This document shows positions 9,796 through 21,619 of a stretch of 64,000 nt of DNA, in pieces. Where the stretch lies: NCBI GenBank assembly GCA_907163375.1, contig CAJQUW010003058.1:1-64000 (forward strand), given 5' to 3'. The translations under genes were made by a program, and so were the position numbers. This stretch comes from Prostheceraeus crozeri. Lineage: Eukaryota > Platyhelminthes > Polycladida > Euryleptidae. The notes beneath the pieces were generated by a model. That model had not been told where the DNA came from, did no database searches, and was given only the letters and a program-made list of their open reading frames with translations. The first letter of the stretch is position 1. Every line of letters begins with the position of its first letter.

Positions 9796-10540
9796 TGCAT
9801 GGATGAGAATTTTCTGCGGATTTGTATCAGTATAGCTCGGCTTTAAGTATTATTTTGTTGGCCTTTTTGGGCTTCCTTGAAATGTGAATTTCCGCCGGGA
9901 CCACGTTCTTCCCTTCTCAACCCTGTTTGGCAACAAGTCGCAAACTTTGAAAATAAGTCACAGGTTCGAATGTTTCACTGCATGGTTGGTTTGGATGTGT
10001 AAGTAAACCATCTTGCGGTACGTTGTTATTTATTTCAGCTAAAGGAGAAATCATTTTAAATTAAATATCAAATTCATCGGACTTTCTGCTTTAACGTCAT
10101 GTTGTCCACCCTGAGAGAATGTGTTGTCGAATGATGAAGTATAAAAATAGTTTAGATTAATTATCACCTTCTTTCATCTTACAATAACTTAATACTCATT
10201 TCTGTGTCATACTTCTCTATTATGTGTCGTTATAGAGCTCTACATGGTTTATGTTTTACATCATTGTTCACATATGTCTGCGTTTTACTATCTTAATTCG
10301 CTTGTAATGTATTTTTGTTGGTTTCAGACATCAAAATTTAGGAGCAGAATATCCTAATGAACCTCATCTACGATAGTTTTGAATACCACTGGATATGATT
10401 GTTATTATCCATTGTATTCAAGATTTAAACTTGTTTGAGGTACAATCAACCTGAATCCCGATGTCTACGTTTACAAAATTGACCTTCAGTGGACTCAATC
10501 TAGGTAAGTTTCATCATCTGAGTAGTTGTCATTGCTTATT
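9796..10540. other. No gene seen
   Basis: Plain AT-rich sequence without coding pattern or repeats that I could identify. Confidence 0.6.
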
Positions 10541-10633
10541 ACATGTGGTTAGGTAAAAGCAAGCCAAACTCAGATCTCGCGGACTGGATTCGGCCACCAC
10601 GAATCGACCCGCTACATACGGTCAATACACTAC

Positions 10634-10722
10634 GGGCCGAAGTCAACCAGCCGAACCTGGGCCGATTTAGGGGCGTCCGGACACGTCGCGTTCGGGCCGA
10701 AATTGTTCGCCGACTTCGGCCC
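10634..10722. repeat. GC-rich inverted repeat
   Basis: GGGCCGAAGTC (10634-10644) and its exact inverse GACTTCGGCCC (10712-10722) bound a GC-rich stretch. This contrasts with the AT-rich surroundings and reads directly into the ORF at 10703. It could be the inner part of a small inserted element. No function can be assigned. Confidence 0.5.
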
Positions 10723-11149
10723 AGACTTTGGCCGACTTTCCATTTGCACAGGGCATGTCCTGTCTGACGTTGTGACAAAGAAGCGATCTTGCCTCTCGCC
10801 GGACACTATACAGGCACTGGTCGTCACTAAGTCGATACTTTTGGCTAATGGTTGCACAAATTCCACTGTTCCAATCAATGAAAGCCTTCTGAGTGTCTGC
10901 TATGCTGCACATCAGCACTGCAGGAAGAGAGAAAGGGATGAAGCCAAAGCGAACGAGGATATCAAAAGGAAAAACATGGAGACACAAATTATTGGAGATT
11001 TTTCCAATATTGGGAAGTCAAATGACTCACTCATGAATATTGAATTTTCCGCCCTTGAAACGGATCGGCAATCGCAAGAACTTATTGCCGAAAAAGAGAA
11101 ACCTGCAGAGTTTATTGCGACGACAACAACAAAAGTGAAATTCTATTAA
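10703..11149 (+). pseudogene. Possible C-terminal fragment of a hAT-type transposase
   Basis: A 148-codon open stretch. Its middle reads VLSDVVTKKRSCLSPDTIQA followed by LVVTKSIL. This resembles the xxKRxxLSPxTVxxLxxxK segment at the end of the hAT dimerisation domain. The rest (HCRKRERDEAKANEDIKRKN onward) is charged and probably helical. The first 30 codons overlap a GC-rich inverted repeat and are unlikely to be part of the original protein. No BED finger or catalytic core is present nearby, so at best this is a truncated exon or relic. The assignment rests on one short motif. Confidence 0.3.
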
Positions 11150-11289
11150 GAAAAATTGAAATTTCTATTAGAGAAGAAAAAGACTCTATTGAAACAAAAA
11201 GAAAAAAAGATGGTGTCTTTGATGAACCCATTTGTTGTCAAAGAGTCATCTTCCAAATAACTTCAGACCTTCGTGAAAATAAATGAATG

Positions 11290-13566
11290 TGGATAAACTG
11301 AGTATTTTTTGTAATAAAATATATGTTCATGTACTTGTTGAGCAATGGCAGTGGTACAGTGCTTAGATAAAAACAGATAATACATGTGCAACATAGATAT
11401 GACGTTTCTTCATTGTATGCCGATTAATTAATATTTTCTATGTGTTCCTGTACGCCTTAAGTTGTTGAAGTATACAGATTTGCTTACAGTATCTCAAAGC
11501 GTCCATTCATTTTAAAACCCAAGCACATGAAGATAAGCTTTATGAAGACTATTATGCACAATATTTGAAGAAATGTAAGGGATATAACTAGTCTGTTCCC
11601 GGGGATCAAAATACTTGCAGATGCATTCTCGTAAATTAATGTACTGATATATCAATTAATGAATACTATCCCATTAACGGTTTCTATGCCATTTTAATGT
11701 GATAGTACATAATTACCGAAAATTTCAGCCATTCGGGAATTCCTGAAAATTCGGAGGGTATGTCGCTCGGAGCACTGTACTCAATTAAATTTTCACGATT
11801 ACTATGTTGAAATTATTAACAGATTATTAACGCAGTGATTGACAAGACAAAAGTCATCGTGAGACGAACTTTTATTCACGTGCATCAAGGAGAAAGAGAG
11901 CTGAGTGTAACATCACATCAAATGGCACACGCACTTAATATAGAGAGCGGGAAACATGACCTCGTTACCAATGATACAGAGCAAATGTTCATGACGTGAT
12001 AAAAATAGTCTTCTGGGAACAAATTGACAGCACGTAATCATAAATCTACTGTAACACAAATGAGTAGGGCGAGACAAAGGTTAATTAAGTTTAAAGCGCA
12101 AATTTCAACATACTAAATGGCCGAGCAGTTTTCTTGCTTGCAATAATATAGATGTCCTGATTTGAGGAGGGTGAAATATATAGCTATGACAGGAATTAAA
12201 AGTTTCCACGGGCCCCAATAAATCTGCTTAAAGTATTCTTCACTTTTTTCTGCTTGGGACTACTTGCACTTTTTAATTTTATAATTAAAGCATGAATTTT
12301 CGCCCCATATCCGCGCATATGTTTTCGTGATGTTTCTGAACGTGTAGCAGAGTTACCTACGTGTCTGTAGTCGAAGCAGTACCTAAAATGGCCACCGCAT
12401 GAACTTTAACCCTATAGAATGCACGAAATGTCGATCATCGATTTTGCTTAATTAATAGACTCTTTGTTTATTTTTTTCAATTCATTTAGACATTTTTCGA
12501 TACTTTTAGTCAATACAATGGGTTTTTTAATATGTTATACATGGTTGTTGGTTATATAGGCTTATAAAAGGAAATTGCCTTAGGCTACTTGTCGATGTAT
12601 AGGGTACCGACCATAGATTATAAATTATTCTTTTTTCGTTTTTGCCCAAGTGAAGTTTTTTGTATTGCATCAAAATTTGTAGGTATTAGCAAAGTTGTTT
12701 TGAAATGTCGAAAAGCGAAAAATGTCACTGTAAAATAAACACATGAACTACAAACAGACAGGGAATGGTCCACGCTCGATTTTCACAAACACTACAATCT
12801 TTCGTGGTTTTTTCTTTCTGTATACCTGGCAGAATTTCCGAAGTTTCGGTTCATCACATTCAGATAGGCTGAGTCTGCAGCAGCTTCTTTTCGATAGGTT
12901 CTTGAAATGTATGACAGTTGAATCTTGATTTCATGTGCTTGAGCCTCAAACCGTTTGACAGATCAAAACTTTCCAGCAAATCACAAATGCAACTCTTTAC
13001 AACAGATGAGCGAGTTCAAGCAAATCATATCAATAAGATAACCAAATAAATTCAAAGGCCATCTCCTGGTGGCTGCTCTTGAAGTATGTGTAACATGCAG
13101 TGTACGTGCGCCACCTTGTAAGAGAGTCATGGAAGGTCGCTGGAAACCTTAAATGAAATTCAAGCACATATCATAGAAAGAAATCTTTGCTGTCTACTAT
13201 TTTTAATATATTAGTAGCACAAATTATTTTACATGTTTGATATAGGTTGACGATTAAGTGAAAATGCGTTAGCTTTTATCATGGCAGTGAGAAAGAATTG
13301 CAAACATGCTTTATATATGTTAAGCATAATTGATTAAAAAGTTTCGCAATATATTGAACTGTTTAACAGTAGTTACAATATACCAATTTTACTTGTGCAA
13401 AATTTTCAAAAATGACTTTTTTAACGCAAATGCTCGAAATTATGTTTTATATAGCCTATCACGTCCCAGGAGGATATATTCAAATTCGATCTTCGAATTT
13501 GTTTAAATTTAGAAAATGCAAAAGGACCTGTCGACTTTCCATTTTTGTAATCGGCAAAATGATCCT
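11290..13566. other. No gene seen
   Basis: 2.3 kb of AT-rich DNA. One open stretch at 12743-12928 has no recognisable motif. No tRNA, no obvious repeat. Confidence 0.6.
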
Positions 13567-13995
13567 ACACTAGGTGACATCCCATGCGTAATTACGGAGC
13601 AACCGAAACATGGATAAAGACATTCTAGTCTTCTACGCGCGTACATGCGCGCTGCACTTAGAGTCAAAAATTACTTGATGTAATGCTGTTAAATGTTTAT
13701 GAATACACGCGGGCGAGCGTTTATGGTTTACGCGTCGTCTACGGTTGTCCGCGTTGCCGCTTGAACCTCGGATGAACCGCTAAGCATGTTCTGTCTTCCC
13801 TGAGTATGAAATTGAGGTCCTATCACATGGTTTAGCCTCTGATACATGCAGACACATGAATCGCAAAGTCTATATAACAGGACTGCCGACAAATGTTGCA
13901 AGAATGTCACGCACAGCCATGGATGTTTAGGGTCATGTGTAATTACGCGTAGTTCACGTGTGAATTGCGCGTAATTGAGCGTGGCATGTCATCTG
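13567..13995. mobile_element. CACTAGGTGACAT MITE (copy 2, degraded)
   Basis: Starts TA|CACTAGGTGACAT at 13565 and ends GTGGCATGTCATCTG-TA near 13997. The right terminus is degenerate. The interior matches the 26383 copy in the same orientation: a GTTTATGAATACACGCGGGC block, a GAACCGCTAAGCATGTTCTG block, and the ACGCGT-rich subterminal repeats. It is shorter and more diverged than copies 3 and 4. Confidence 0.8.
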
Positions 13996-13997
13996 TA

Positions 13998-14797
13998 TGC
14001 ATGTGCATGTTCTTATTCATATAAACCATTATTGTAAACTACGGTTTCATCTGATGTTAAAGCAGAATCTAACCGAATAGACGAGCCACCTGTATACCGC
14101 TGTTCCGATTGCAGAACGATGCTATGCATGGCTTAAAAATGGATCAATGAATTTCAACACGCAATGATCGTCCTGGAGTCCCGATCGCAGAGCGATACAT
14201 GGCAGTAAAATCGATCTCAACGTTCGATTAACAAAATCGAAAATGACAATGGCCTGCAATCCCGAATCCCTGCATGTTATAGGCCGAAGTCCCGGGATTC
14301 ATTTAACGTTGCTATTTAAATACTAGTGTACATGCTGGCAATTTATTACAGATATTGACTGCTTGCAAACGGAAACGAAAAGATTTTAGAATAATCGATA
14401 TAATTCTTAATGTTACTAAATTCAGTGTTGGAGGCTTATGTCTGAATAGACCTACATGTTATGTTTGATTAAATATATTTACTCTTCGCATGTATTCTAG
14501 TCATAGTTCACGCCCGACCACGCAAGAATTGCAATTATTTCTTCTAAATTTGATTATATTTCCAACTTAGATTCTTTCCAGCGGTATATATTCATAAAGG
14601 GCATCGGCGAGTATATAAATTACAAGCTGCGATGCTAGTTTTTATGTGGAATTCGCATTGGCCAACATTTTGATAAATTTTCAATAATTCGGCCTCCATA
14701 TTTTCGAGAAGGATCACAGCTAAACAGTCGTCTCTCTCTGTTCAACTCTATTTTCAATCTCTCATGTCCTGTGGATTAGCCTAAAATTTGGCACATA
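13998..14797. other. No gene seen
   Basis: Contains two loosely similar GATTGCAGAACGATGC / GATCGCAGAGCGATAC segments near 14110 and 14185, but no gene. Confidence 0.5.
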
Positions 14798-16141
14798 GGG
14801 GAGGCGGGACTAATGTGAATAAGGCCCACCTAACAGACTTGAAGCTCTACAGTCTTGAATTTTTGATTAAATGCTATGAATTTATATTCAAGTTATCTAT
14901 TTCTGGTGCAGTTGACATGTGTGAGAAATTCATGTCAATTATTGCAAAACTTCTGGTGCACAAGCAAAAAGATGAAAAATCACCGAGTGGGCCTACAGAC
15001 ATGTGTAGGTATAGTATGGCCCACTTTTGTTTTTAATTTTATTTAATGTCCAATTTGCGTAGCTTATAAGTCATTTCTAACATCTGGCTATATACAATGG
15101 ACTGTATTCACCATCTGGTACGCAGATAGGTATAATGATTTTAGATCTATCCTGTAATTCAGAGTTAGGACTTAAGTTATGACCATACGTAAAAAAGAAA
15201 AACCAAAATTGTTCATTGAAATACACAGACTTTTACTGAAAAATAAAGATATATCTATCTTTAACACGAGGAAAAATAATTACTGATGGTAAAACTTTGT
15301 ATTTAGTAACCATATAAATATAATTAAAAATTATAAACACAGACCTAATAGGCCTACACTGGAACAGTCAGGACAAACAAATGGGAATTCAACTTCGTCA
15401 CTTCTATGACTTAAACCAACACAATCTTTGTGTACCCAATCAGTCATCATATGTTATACACTGTCTCATAGGCCTACATAACTTTTCATCTTCTTCACAA
15501 ATTTTGCAATACCACGATTCATTGCCAGCTTGCTCAGCTTTTCTGCAACTAAGTTTAGGCCTACTGTTTTGTTTCTTGGATAGAACAGGTGTTTGCTTAA
15601 AGCCCTTTTTATTAGCAAAAAGTTCATTTGTAGGCAGTTGTGCTTTGTACGTAAGACTACGCTTACGCTTACGTGGATCTGACTTTCGTTGGATTTTCGG
15701 AGTACTGATCATAATGTGATTTGCCCGGGCCTTATTACCAGCATTTTGTAATGGGCCTTATTGGCTACATTGACATCTTTTTATAATCAGTGCTTTTTCG
15801 TACTTTCCCGAACTTAGAAATGAAACTACCATATAAGGTCATAGAGAGGATACGCCAGAGATAATTTTCCATGTTAAGAGCTCATCTACACCAATATTTT
15901 GTGTCATGAAATCTTTGAACAAAAAGAGCAAATATTAGATCTAAGAAGAAATTTGAATGTACTTTTTTTGAGATGCTGTAGAATCTGATCCACTGGACCA
16001 AAATCGATCAAACTTCTGACACTTATTTAAAATTAGATATATTTTCATTTCTTTTTTGTTGCGCTTAAATTCGTTAAGCAGTTTCCGAGATTTAGCAAGT
16101 AGGCCTTATTATCAGCTGGGCCTTATTCACCTCACCCACCT
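14798..16141 (-). mobile_element. Degraded pogo-like element
   Basis: Imperfect terminal inverted repeats. The left end has GGGGAGGCGGG, then GTGAATAAGGCCCA (14798-14827). The inverted right end has AGGTGGGTGAG, then GTGAATAAGGCCCA (about 16116-16141). TA flanks both ends (14796-14797 and 16142-16143). Further AATAAGGCCC-type motifs lie inside near 15729 and 15755. The interior encodes, on the minus strand, the last part of a PHD-containing protein (15330-15712), as in the element at 6203-8225. This makes a non-autonomous or decayed relative of that family likely. Confidence 0.6.
15330..15712 (-). pseudogene. C-terminal PHD-finger remnant of a pogo/Jerky-type transposase
   Basis: Minus-strand frame beginning with a basic segment (STPKIQRKSDPRKRKRSLTY). 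It continues to WYCKICEEDEKLCRPMRQCI and TYDD, followed by a stop. In the adjoining frame the finger continues: WVHKDCVGLSHRSDEVEF, then PFVCPDCS near 15362. Together this gives C-x2-C, C, W-x-H-x2-C and C-x2-C, the end of a PHD-like zinc finger. A one- or two-base shift at about 15436-15440 separates the parts. No DDE core is visible upstream on this strand. The arrangement matches the C-terminus of the transposase at 6203-8225, so transposase origin is the best inference; a host PHD protein is the alternative. Confidence 0.55.
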
Positions 16142-16143
16142 TA

Positions 16144-19100
16144 TGGGTAATTTGAGCTCTTCGGCCCCTAGCTCAGGACCCATTGCTCGAATGAATTTCA
16201 AATTCGATAGAGAACTAGACTGGTCATCATTTATCCGCATGTGGCAGCGCAGCTCTTTTTGAGGAAAACGCGCGCTCACACGTGTGCATGTTCGGCAAGA
16301 GCTTTTCTCCTCAGGTAGTTTTGTTTTTGGCTGAGACACAATCTTAAGGAAGTCTATGATCTCCTTTAAAATCCGGTTAAAAGATTAGTAGTACCTAGGT
16401 TATGTACTGAGAGGTCATGAAAGCCAACAGATTTTGGGAAGTCTAGAACGACTTTTCGGCTACACTGTAAAATATCACATTTTTTTCAGAAACTGACTAA
16501 ATTCAAATACATATAGAACTTCAAGCCGCTGAGACGTGGTGTTTTCTGTCGGCTCCGGTTCTGCCCTGCTACCACAGCTCCGCGGTTGGCTTCAGCTCCG
16601 AAACCCTGGATTTAAGAGTCAAACTGTAACCTATTACAGTTATTACTTAATACTTATACAGGACGTCATCACATCAGATACATTACAATAATACACAATT
16701 TGCTGTATTAAGGAGTGAATTTATATTAATCAACAAAAATTGCCTGACATTTACTGAAATTGCCAACAGCCATGAATATTTGAACTATTTCACAGTATTT
16801 TTAAGAAATTGTTCTGTAGCTTATATGATAACTTCGGTAAATTAACGATTTTAAATGACCAGGTTATATGAATGCTTCCAGATATAATTGAGATGCTGAC
16901 ATTAAATGCCATCAGATGGATTACTTTTGAATGCGCAGACTTTGAAAGCTTGCTAAAAGATTGTTTGCCATTATTAGATATTTTGTGGAGTAAGAATTTG
17001 ACTTTAAATTATTCTAAACACTCCAAATGTTCATTCATTACACTTTGACCAATAAGAAAATATCATTATTGACAAATATCATAATAGAAACTTCATATAA
17101 TATTGATAAACATATCTTTTTGCAGAAACTTAAAAATAACTCAATAAGTTTCTTTGTTGGCGCATCTATTATGAAAAGCTGCAGAAACTTTTGCAATCTT
17201 GCAATTATATCACGTAAATCTTCGAGGACAATGGGAACATTTGAGGTTTTCGACAAAGCTGAAAGTTATTTTTTTCTAGGGAAGGAATCTCCCAAGCACA
17301 CAATAAAATTTGCTATAGCATCCTGTCATATTTATACTAGAGTTGAAGAGTTTATTCACTGAATTCTTGTTCTCAGTGATTTTAAAATCAAATTTAGTTT
17401 GATGAATTATTAATTCGAGAGAATTCACTTTAAGTTTGATGAATTTTGTCTTTATTGCTAAGTCAAATGTTAAAACACAAAAATGGCAGTTAAAGTAATT
17501 CACAGCTATACTTATTAATGAATAATTATGGCCTAAACATTTTCAAACTAATTCACAACTATTTATTACAACAGCAAGAATATTCTTATCTGCACCAATG
17601 TTTTCAAAAATATTAGAACACCTCGCGTTATTAATTGCTCGTGTTCACCAGCCACAAAATGCTTATGACAGACAATCCTTAAATAAGCCAAAGATTCTTT
17701 AATATTAAGTGAATTAAAATCAAGACACAACATCATGATATCAGTTCATTCACATGCCTTCATCCAACAAGTATGTGGAAAAAGGAAGAGTCTTACATTG
17801 AATAAAAAGGAAAGTTTATCTAAGTTACCTTGTGTTTATAAATGTGTGCTTTAACCAGTCAAACACTTGCAAGTCGATTCATGTCAGATGCATGCATTCG
17901 AACTTTAGAAAAATGATGTACAGCAACTCTCAAGAAATGAAGACATCTCACATGGCAATGTGAGGGTCATGTCAGTGGCTAGCATGCACAAAGTCTGTAT
18001 TAAGATTTAGCTAGGCATGGCGTCTATCTAGAAATTAACTTCTAATACTTCTACTACTAGTAACAGTGCAACATGCTACTTGAGTGCAGTCGGTATACAG
18101 CGGTCGGAGTCTATTAAATAGTCATAAACAAATAAACAAATTTAAGGTTGAAGGGACAGTTATGAGCAAAACAGGGAAATTGTAAGCAACACCGTCACGT
18201 CCTGAAATCAAGGAAACCTGCATCCCAAAGCGCCACACATAAGAATTTTAGGAGGCTACGTTGAAATAGAATGTTGACCAAGAAAACAACAACCCATACG
18301 CGCACTTTAGTGCGCTAGCCTCCTAAAACGCTTTGCTTTAGGATTTTTTACTACCTCTGAGTCGTGTATTGCTTCAGGAGGTGCTGATTTACACTAGAGC
18401 AGCTCTATAGTCGCAACTTTTCGTACCAGTGCAGCGGGCATGATTACCAAAAAAATTTAGAAAGTTGCGTTGAAACACTCATTTAAGCATAGTCGAAATA
18501 TATCAGATGAAGAGCTATTATCCAAAAATACCTGAAAACATCATGATATGTAGAAAGATTCGAGGCAATGTCACTGCAATCTACAAATGTACGCAAGAAA
18601 GTCAACGTTTCGACATTACTCGGCTTGAAGCAGTCTTAGTGATTTCATAATGTTGCCAGATGTCGAAAGTTCTTTCTGACGGAACGCTGGCCGCTGGACT
18701 GTTAAGATAGCCTACATCTTAGCAAAAGGAGCAACAGCAGGGCACGCATAGTAGGCCCTGTATCGACATGTCTGTACACAGAGTTGTTCAATCGAAATAA
18801 AAAGGAGAAACTTTCACTTGTTCTTCTTTTCGCGAATTGAGGAATTGTGCAAACTACAAGTGGCGATAGAATTTCCTGGTTGAAGGCAGTTGATGGTCCA
18901 CACAGTTACCCACTGGAACAAGGAACCACTTAAACAACCTGTACAAATTAGAAACTTTGGCAGTAAGTAGTATCTACCTTTCATAGTGTCAACAACAGTT
19001 AGGTTGAAGTGACAAGAGACATGTCGATAAAATAGCAAGCCACTACAAAATCAGAGCAAAGGAAGTAGGTTGATTCAGGATGATACTATGATCATAGCAC

Positions 19101-19347
19101 CAGCTGTGGCCAAATATTTTAAGTAGTGTCATCTGGCATTCTATCTGTTGTCATTTAACTTAACATCAATATACAGCATTTGACGCTGTAAGTATCAGTA
19201 TTTGGAAGAAAGGAAGAATGAGAAGATCATTGCATTTCACAAAGATCAAGCACCGAAACAGATTTCCATAAGGAAAGAGGCCAAAAATGTAACTTACCAA
19301 TAAAAATCGATCGATTTAGTGACTTGCATCAGTTGAGTAGTTCCATA
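16144..19347. other. No gene seen
   Basis: 3.2 kb without recognisable coding sequence. Open stretches at 17027-17362 (plus) and 18814-19038 (minus) have no family features. Confidence 0.6.
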
Positions 19348-19822
19348 CACTAGGTGACATGCCACGCTCAATTACGCGTAATTCACGCGTAAACTACGCG
19401 TAATTACACATGACACTAAACATCCGTGGCTATGCGGGACATTCCTGCAACATCTGTTATATAAGTTAGTACAGTTGACAGTCCTGTTATATAGACTTTG
19501 CGATTCATGTGTCTGCATGTATCAGAGGCTAAACCATGTGATAGGACCTCAATTTCATGCTCAGGGAAGACAGAACATGCTTAGCGGTTCATCCGTGGTC
19601 TAAGCGGCAACGCGGACAACCGTAGACGACGAGTAAACCATAAACACTCGCCCGCGCGTATTCATAAACATTCCCAATGTTTTGACAGCATCAGATCATG
19701 TGATTTCTGACTCTTAGTGCAGCGCGTATGTATGCGCGTAGAAGTATAAACTGCTCTTAACTACGGATGCTTTGGGTGCTCCGTAATTGCGTGTGAATTA
19801 CGCGTGGCAATGTCACCTAGTG
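19348..19822. mobile_element. CACTAGGTGACAT MITE (copy 3, complete)
   Basis: 475 bp, TA target duplication on both sides (19346-19347 and 19823-19824), and perfect terminal repeats CACTAGGTGACAT / ATGTCACCTAGTG. The subterminal zone is a run of overlapping AATTACGCGTAATT / TTCACGCGTAA motifs. No coding capacity. It is the reverse complement of the copy at 26383-26857, which has the same length. TA duplication points to a Tc1/mariner-type parent, not present in this window. Confidence 0.88.
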
Positions 19823-20476
19823 TAGCATGTTTAGATGCTTAATGACTTGATAAACTCAATCCAATCGGTCAGATGACTATGGGCCTTCTCCACTTTTATC
19901 GGCCTACAGAGGCATTAATTAATTAAAAACGACGAATTCAATAACAGCTTATTCAATTTATGGCGGCGGCATCAAGTCAATTACAAAAGTTTTCGTTCAA
20001 TATGGACAACTTTGACCTCTCATGATATTGCCGCTGTTGAACTGAAAATTTCTGCTAGCTGAAGTCGCCGCTTCATCGGCCATTGCTGAACTGAATTTGC
20101 CGTCTTAAAATTCAGATAGGCGTAGGTTACAGTGGTATATCAGCAATCTGTAATTCTTGAATTTTATTCAACAGCATTAACGTGAATTACAACATGACAA
20201 TACGCATATGCTTTGTAAAATCACAGCTTCAACGTCAATGATAGTATTGCAACAGCAATTAAAATTACATAAGGCGTAGAATGTACATAAAATCATAACA
20301 GGGCATGAAAATTTCGTTTATAATCGACTTGTTTGAAATCCCACACGCCTTGAAACTCCTCCAACGTTCACCACCGCCGCTTCTAATCAGCTGATAATGT
20401 GCGACTTGGTCGCCGCCGCCTTCAATCGGTGACCAGGGCCAGTAGGCTTGCCTGACTCTTCTCGGATACAGGGATG

Positions 20477-20505
20477 CGGAGTCCAATCATTTTGATAGGA
20501 CTCCG
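20477..20505. repeat. Short palindrome, GGAGTCC...GGACTCC type
   Basis: GGAGTCCAATCA and TGATAGGACTCC around a TTT centre, followed by GACTTC. A perfect version lies at 21138-21163, followed by the same GACTTC. Confidence 0.7.
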
Positions 20506-21137
20506 ACTTCGGGTGGCAAGCATATAAAGCCTAGTTTTTTTTGAAAAAGCTGTCAACCTACATCATAGATCATTAAATGCTTACCTGAACCTATATTTAG
20601 TGATCATTGCTGTATCAATTATCTATCATTTTTGCTTACCGTTCATCAAATGTCACTTTCAGTTGGATACATACGACTACTCGGCTCCTCCCATCTTCTT
20701 GATGTGTGTGTGCTTCACACGGGTTTTCTCCAGTCTCTACCAGGCAGGAAAATCCCCATCCTTCTCCAAAAAATATGAGCACATTTTTGATTTTAATCTG
20801 CGCTGTAGAGGAGCCATCACACACGATTAACGTGATGGTAAGAGGCAACGTTCTCAAACAAACTAGTATTTCATTTTTGTCTCTGATGTGACTTTTGGTG
20901 ACTATAGGTGTAATCGAGGCTAGGAAGGCTTGTCTTCTCTACTAAATCACCGAGTGAAAAGACAACCCTTTTCTCACTATTACGGTTCATTCCCTCAACT
21001 ATTGCAAGCTTTGCATGTACTGCTGTCTCTGTACTTTTGTTTGACGGAGAAAGTTAATATCAAGACAGTGACAGCTATGCACGAGAATAAATAATTTGTC
21101 TGTATTATATTTCGGGTCTAGTTATAGGCCGGAGTCC

Positions 21138-21163
21138 GGAGTCCTATCATTTGATAGGACTCC
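21138..21163. repeat. Perfect short palindrome
   Basis: GGAGTCCTATCA (21138-21149), two-base centre, TGATAGGACTCC (21152-21163). Same motif as at 20477-20505, about 650 bp away. The two may be matching ends of a small element, but the intervening DNA shows no coding. Confidence 0.75.
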
Positions 21164-21264
21164 GACTTCCAGCTCGGAAATTGAAACTGTCTATCATGCT
21201 CATTATTGGGTAACGTATAAAGTTCGTATAATCGCCTGTTATCGGACAATATTGCTGCCACAGA

Positions 21265-21615
21265 TTGATTTGCTCCGACAATTGTGATTGCTCTTTTTTT
21301 GTTCCGCTAGCATATCGACGTTTAGTTCAGGGTTTCCGGTTATTTCAGAACATTTCTTTGGACGTATCTCACCCTTTACATGATCTTGTACCACCAAAAC
21401 TTCCTGTGTCGAAACATTTTCGTATTCCATTATGTGAAAGTTCTTTGCGTCAAGATTGCTTTTTTGTTTACATGGCTAAGTTATTTAACAGTGGTTTTCG
21501 TTTGAGTTAATTTTGTTATTGTTGTAAAATGTTACTTGACTCATGACTTGTATTTTATGTTCAACCTCTCGATTTTTATTTGAGGTATTTGAAATAAACG
21601 TTATCTTATCTTATC
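21265..21615 (+). pseudogene. LINE ORF2 C-terminal tail with simple-repeat 3' end
   Basis: The frame at 21265-21510 ends in DVSHPLHDLVPPKLPVSKHF followed by a stop. A HPLH-x-L-x-PP block near the C-terminus is typical of CR1/jockey-group non-LTR retrotransposons, downstream of the RT thumb. About 90 bp later the sequence turns into AATAAACG and a short (TTATC)n run (about 21600-21619), which is how such LINEs end. Everything upstream of the tail is missing, so this is a 5'-truncated insertion. Clade assignment is uncertain. Confidence 0.6.
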
Positions 21616-21619
21616 TTAT

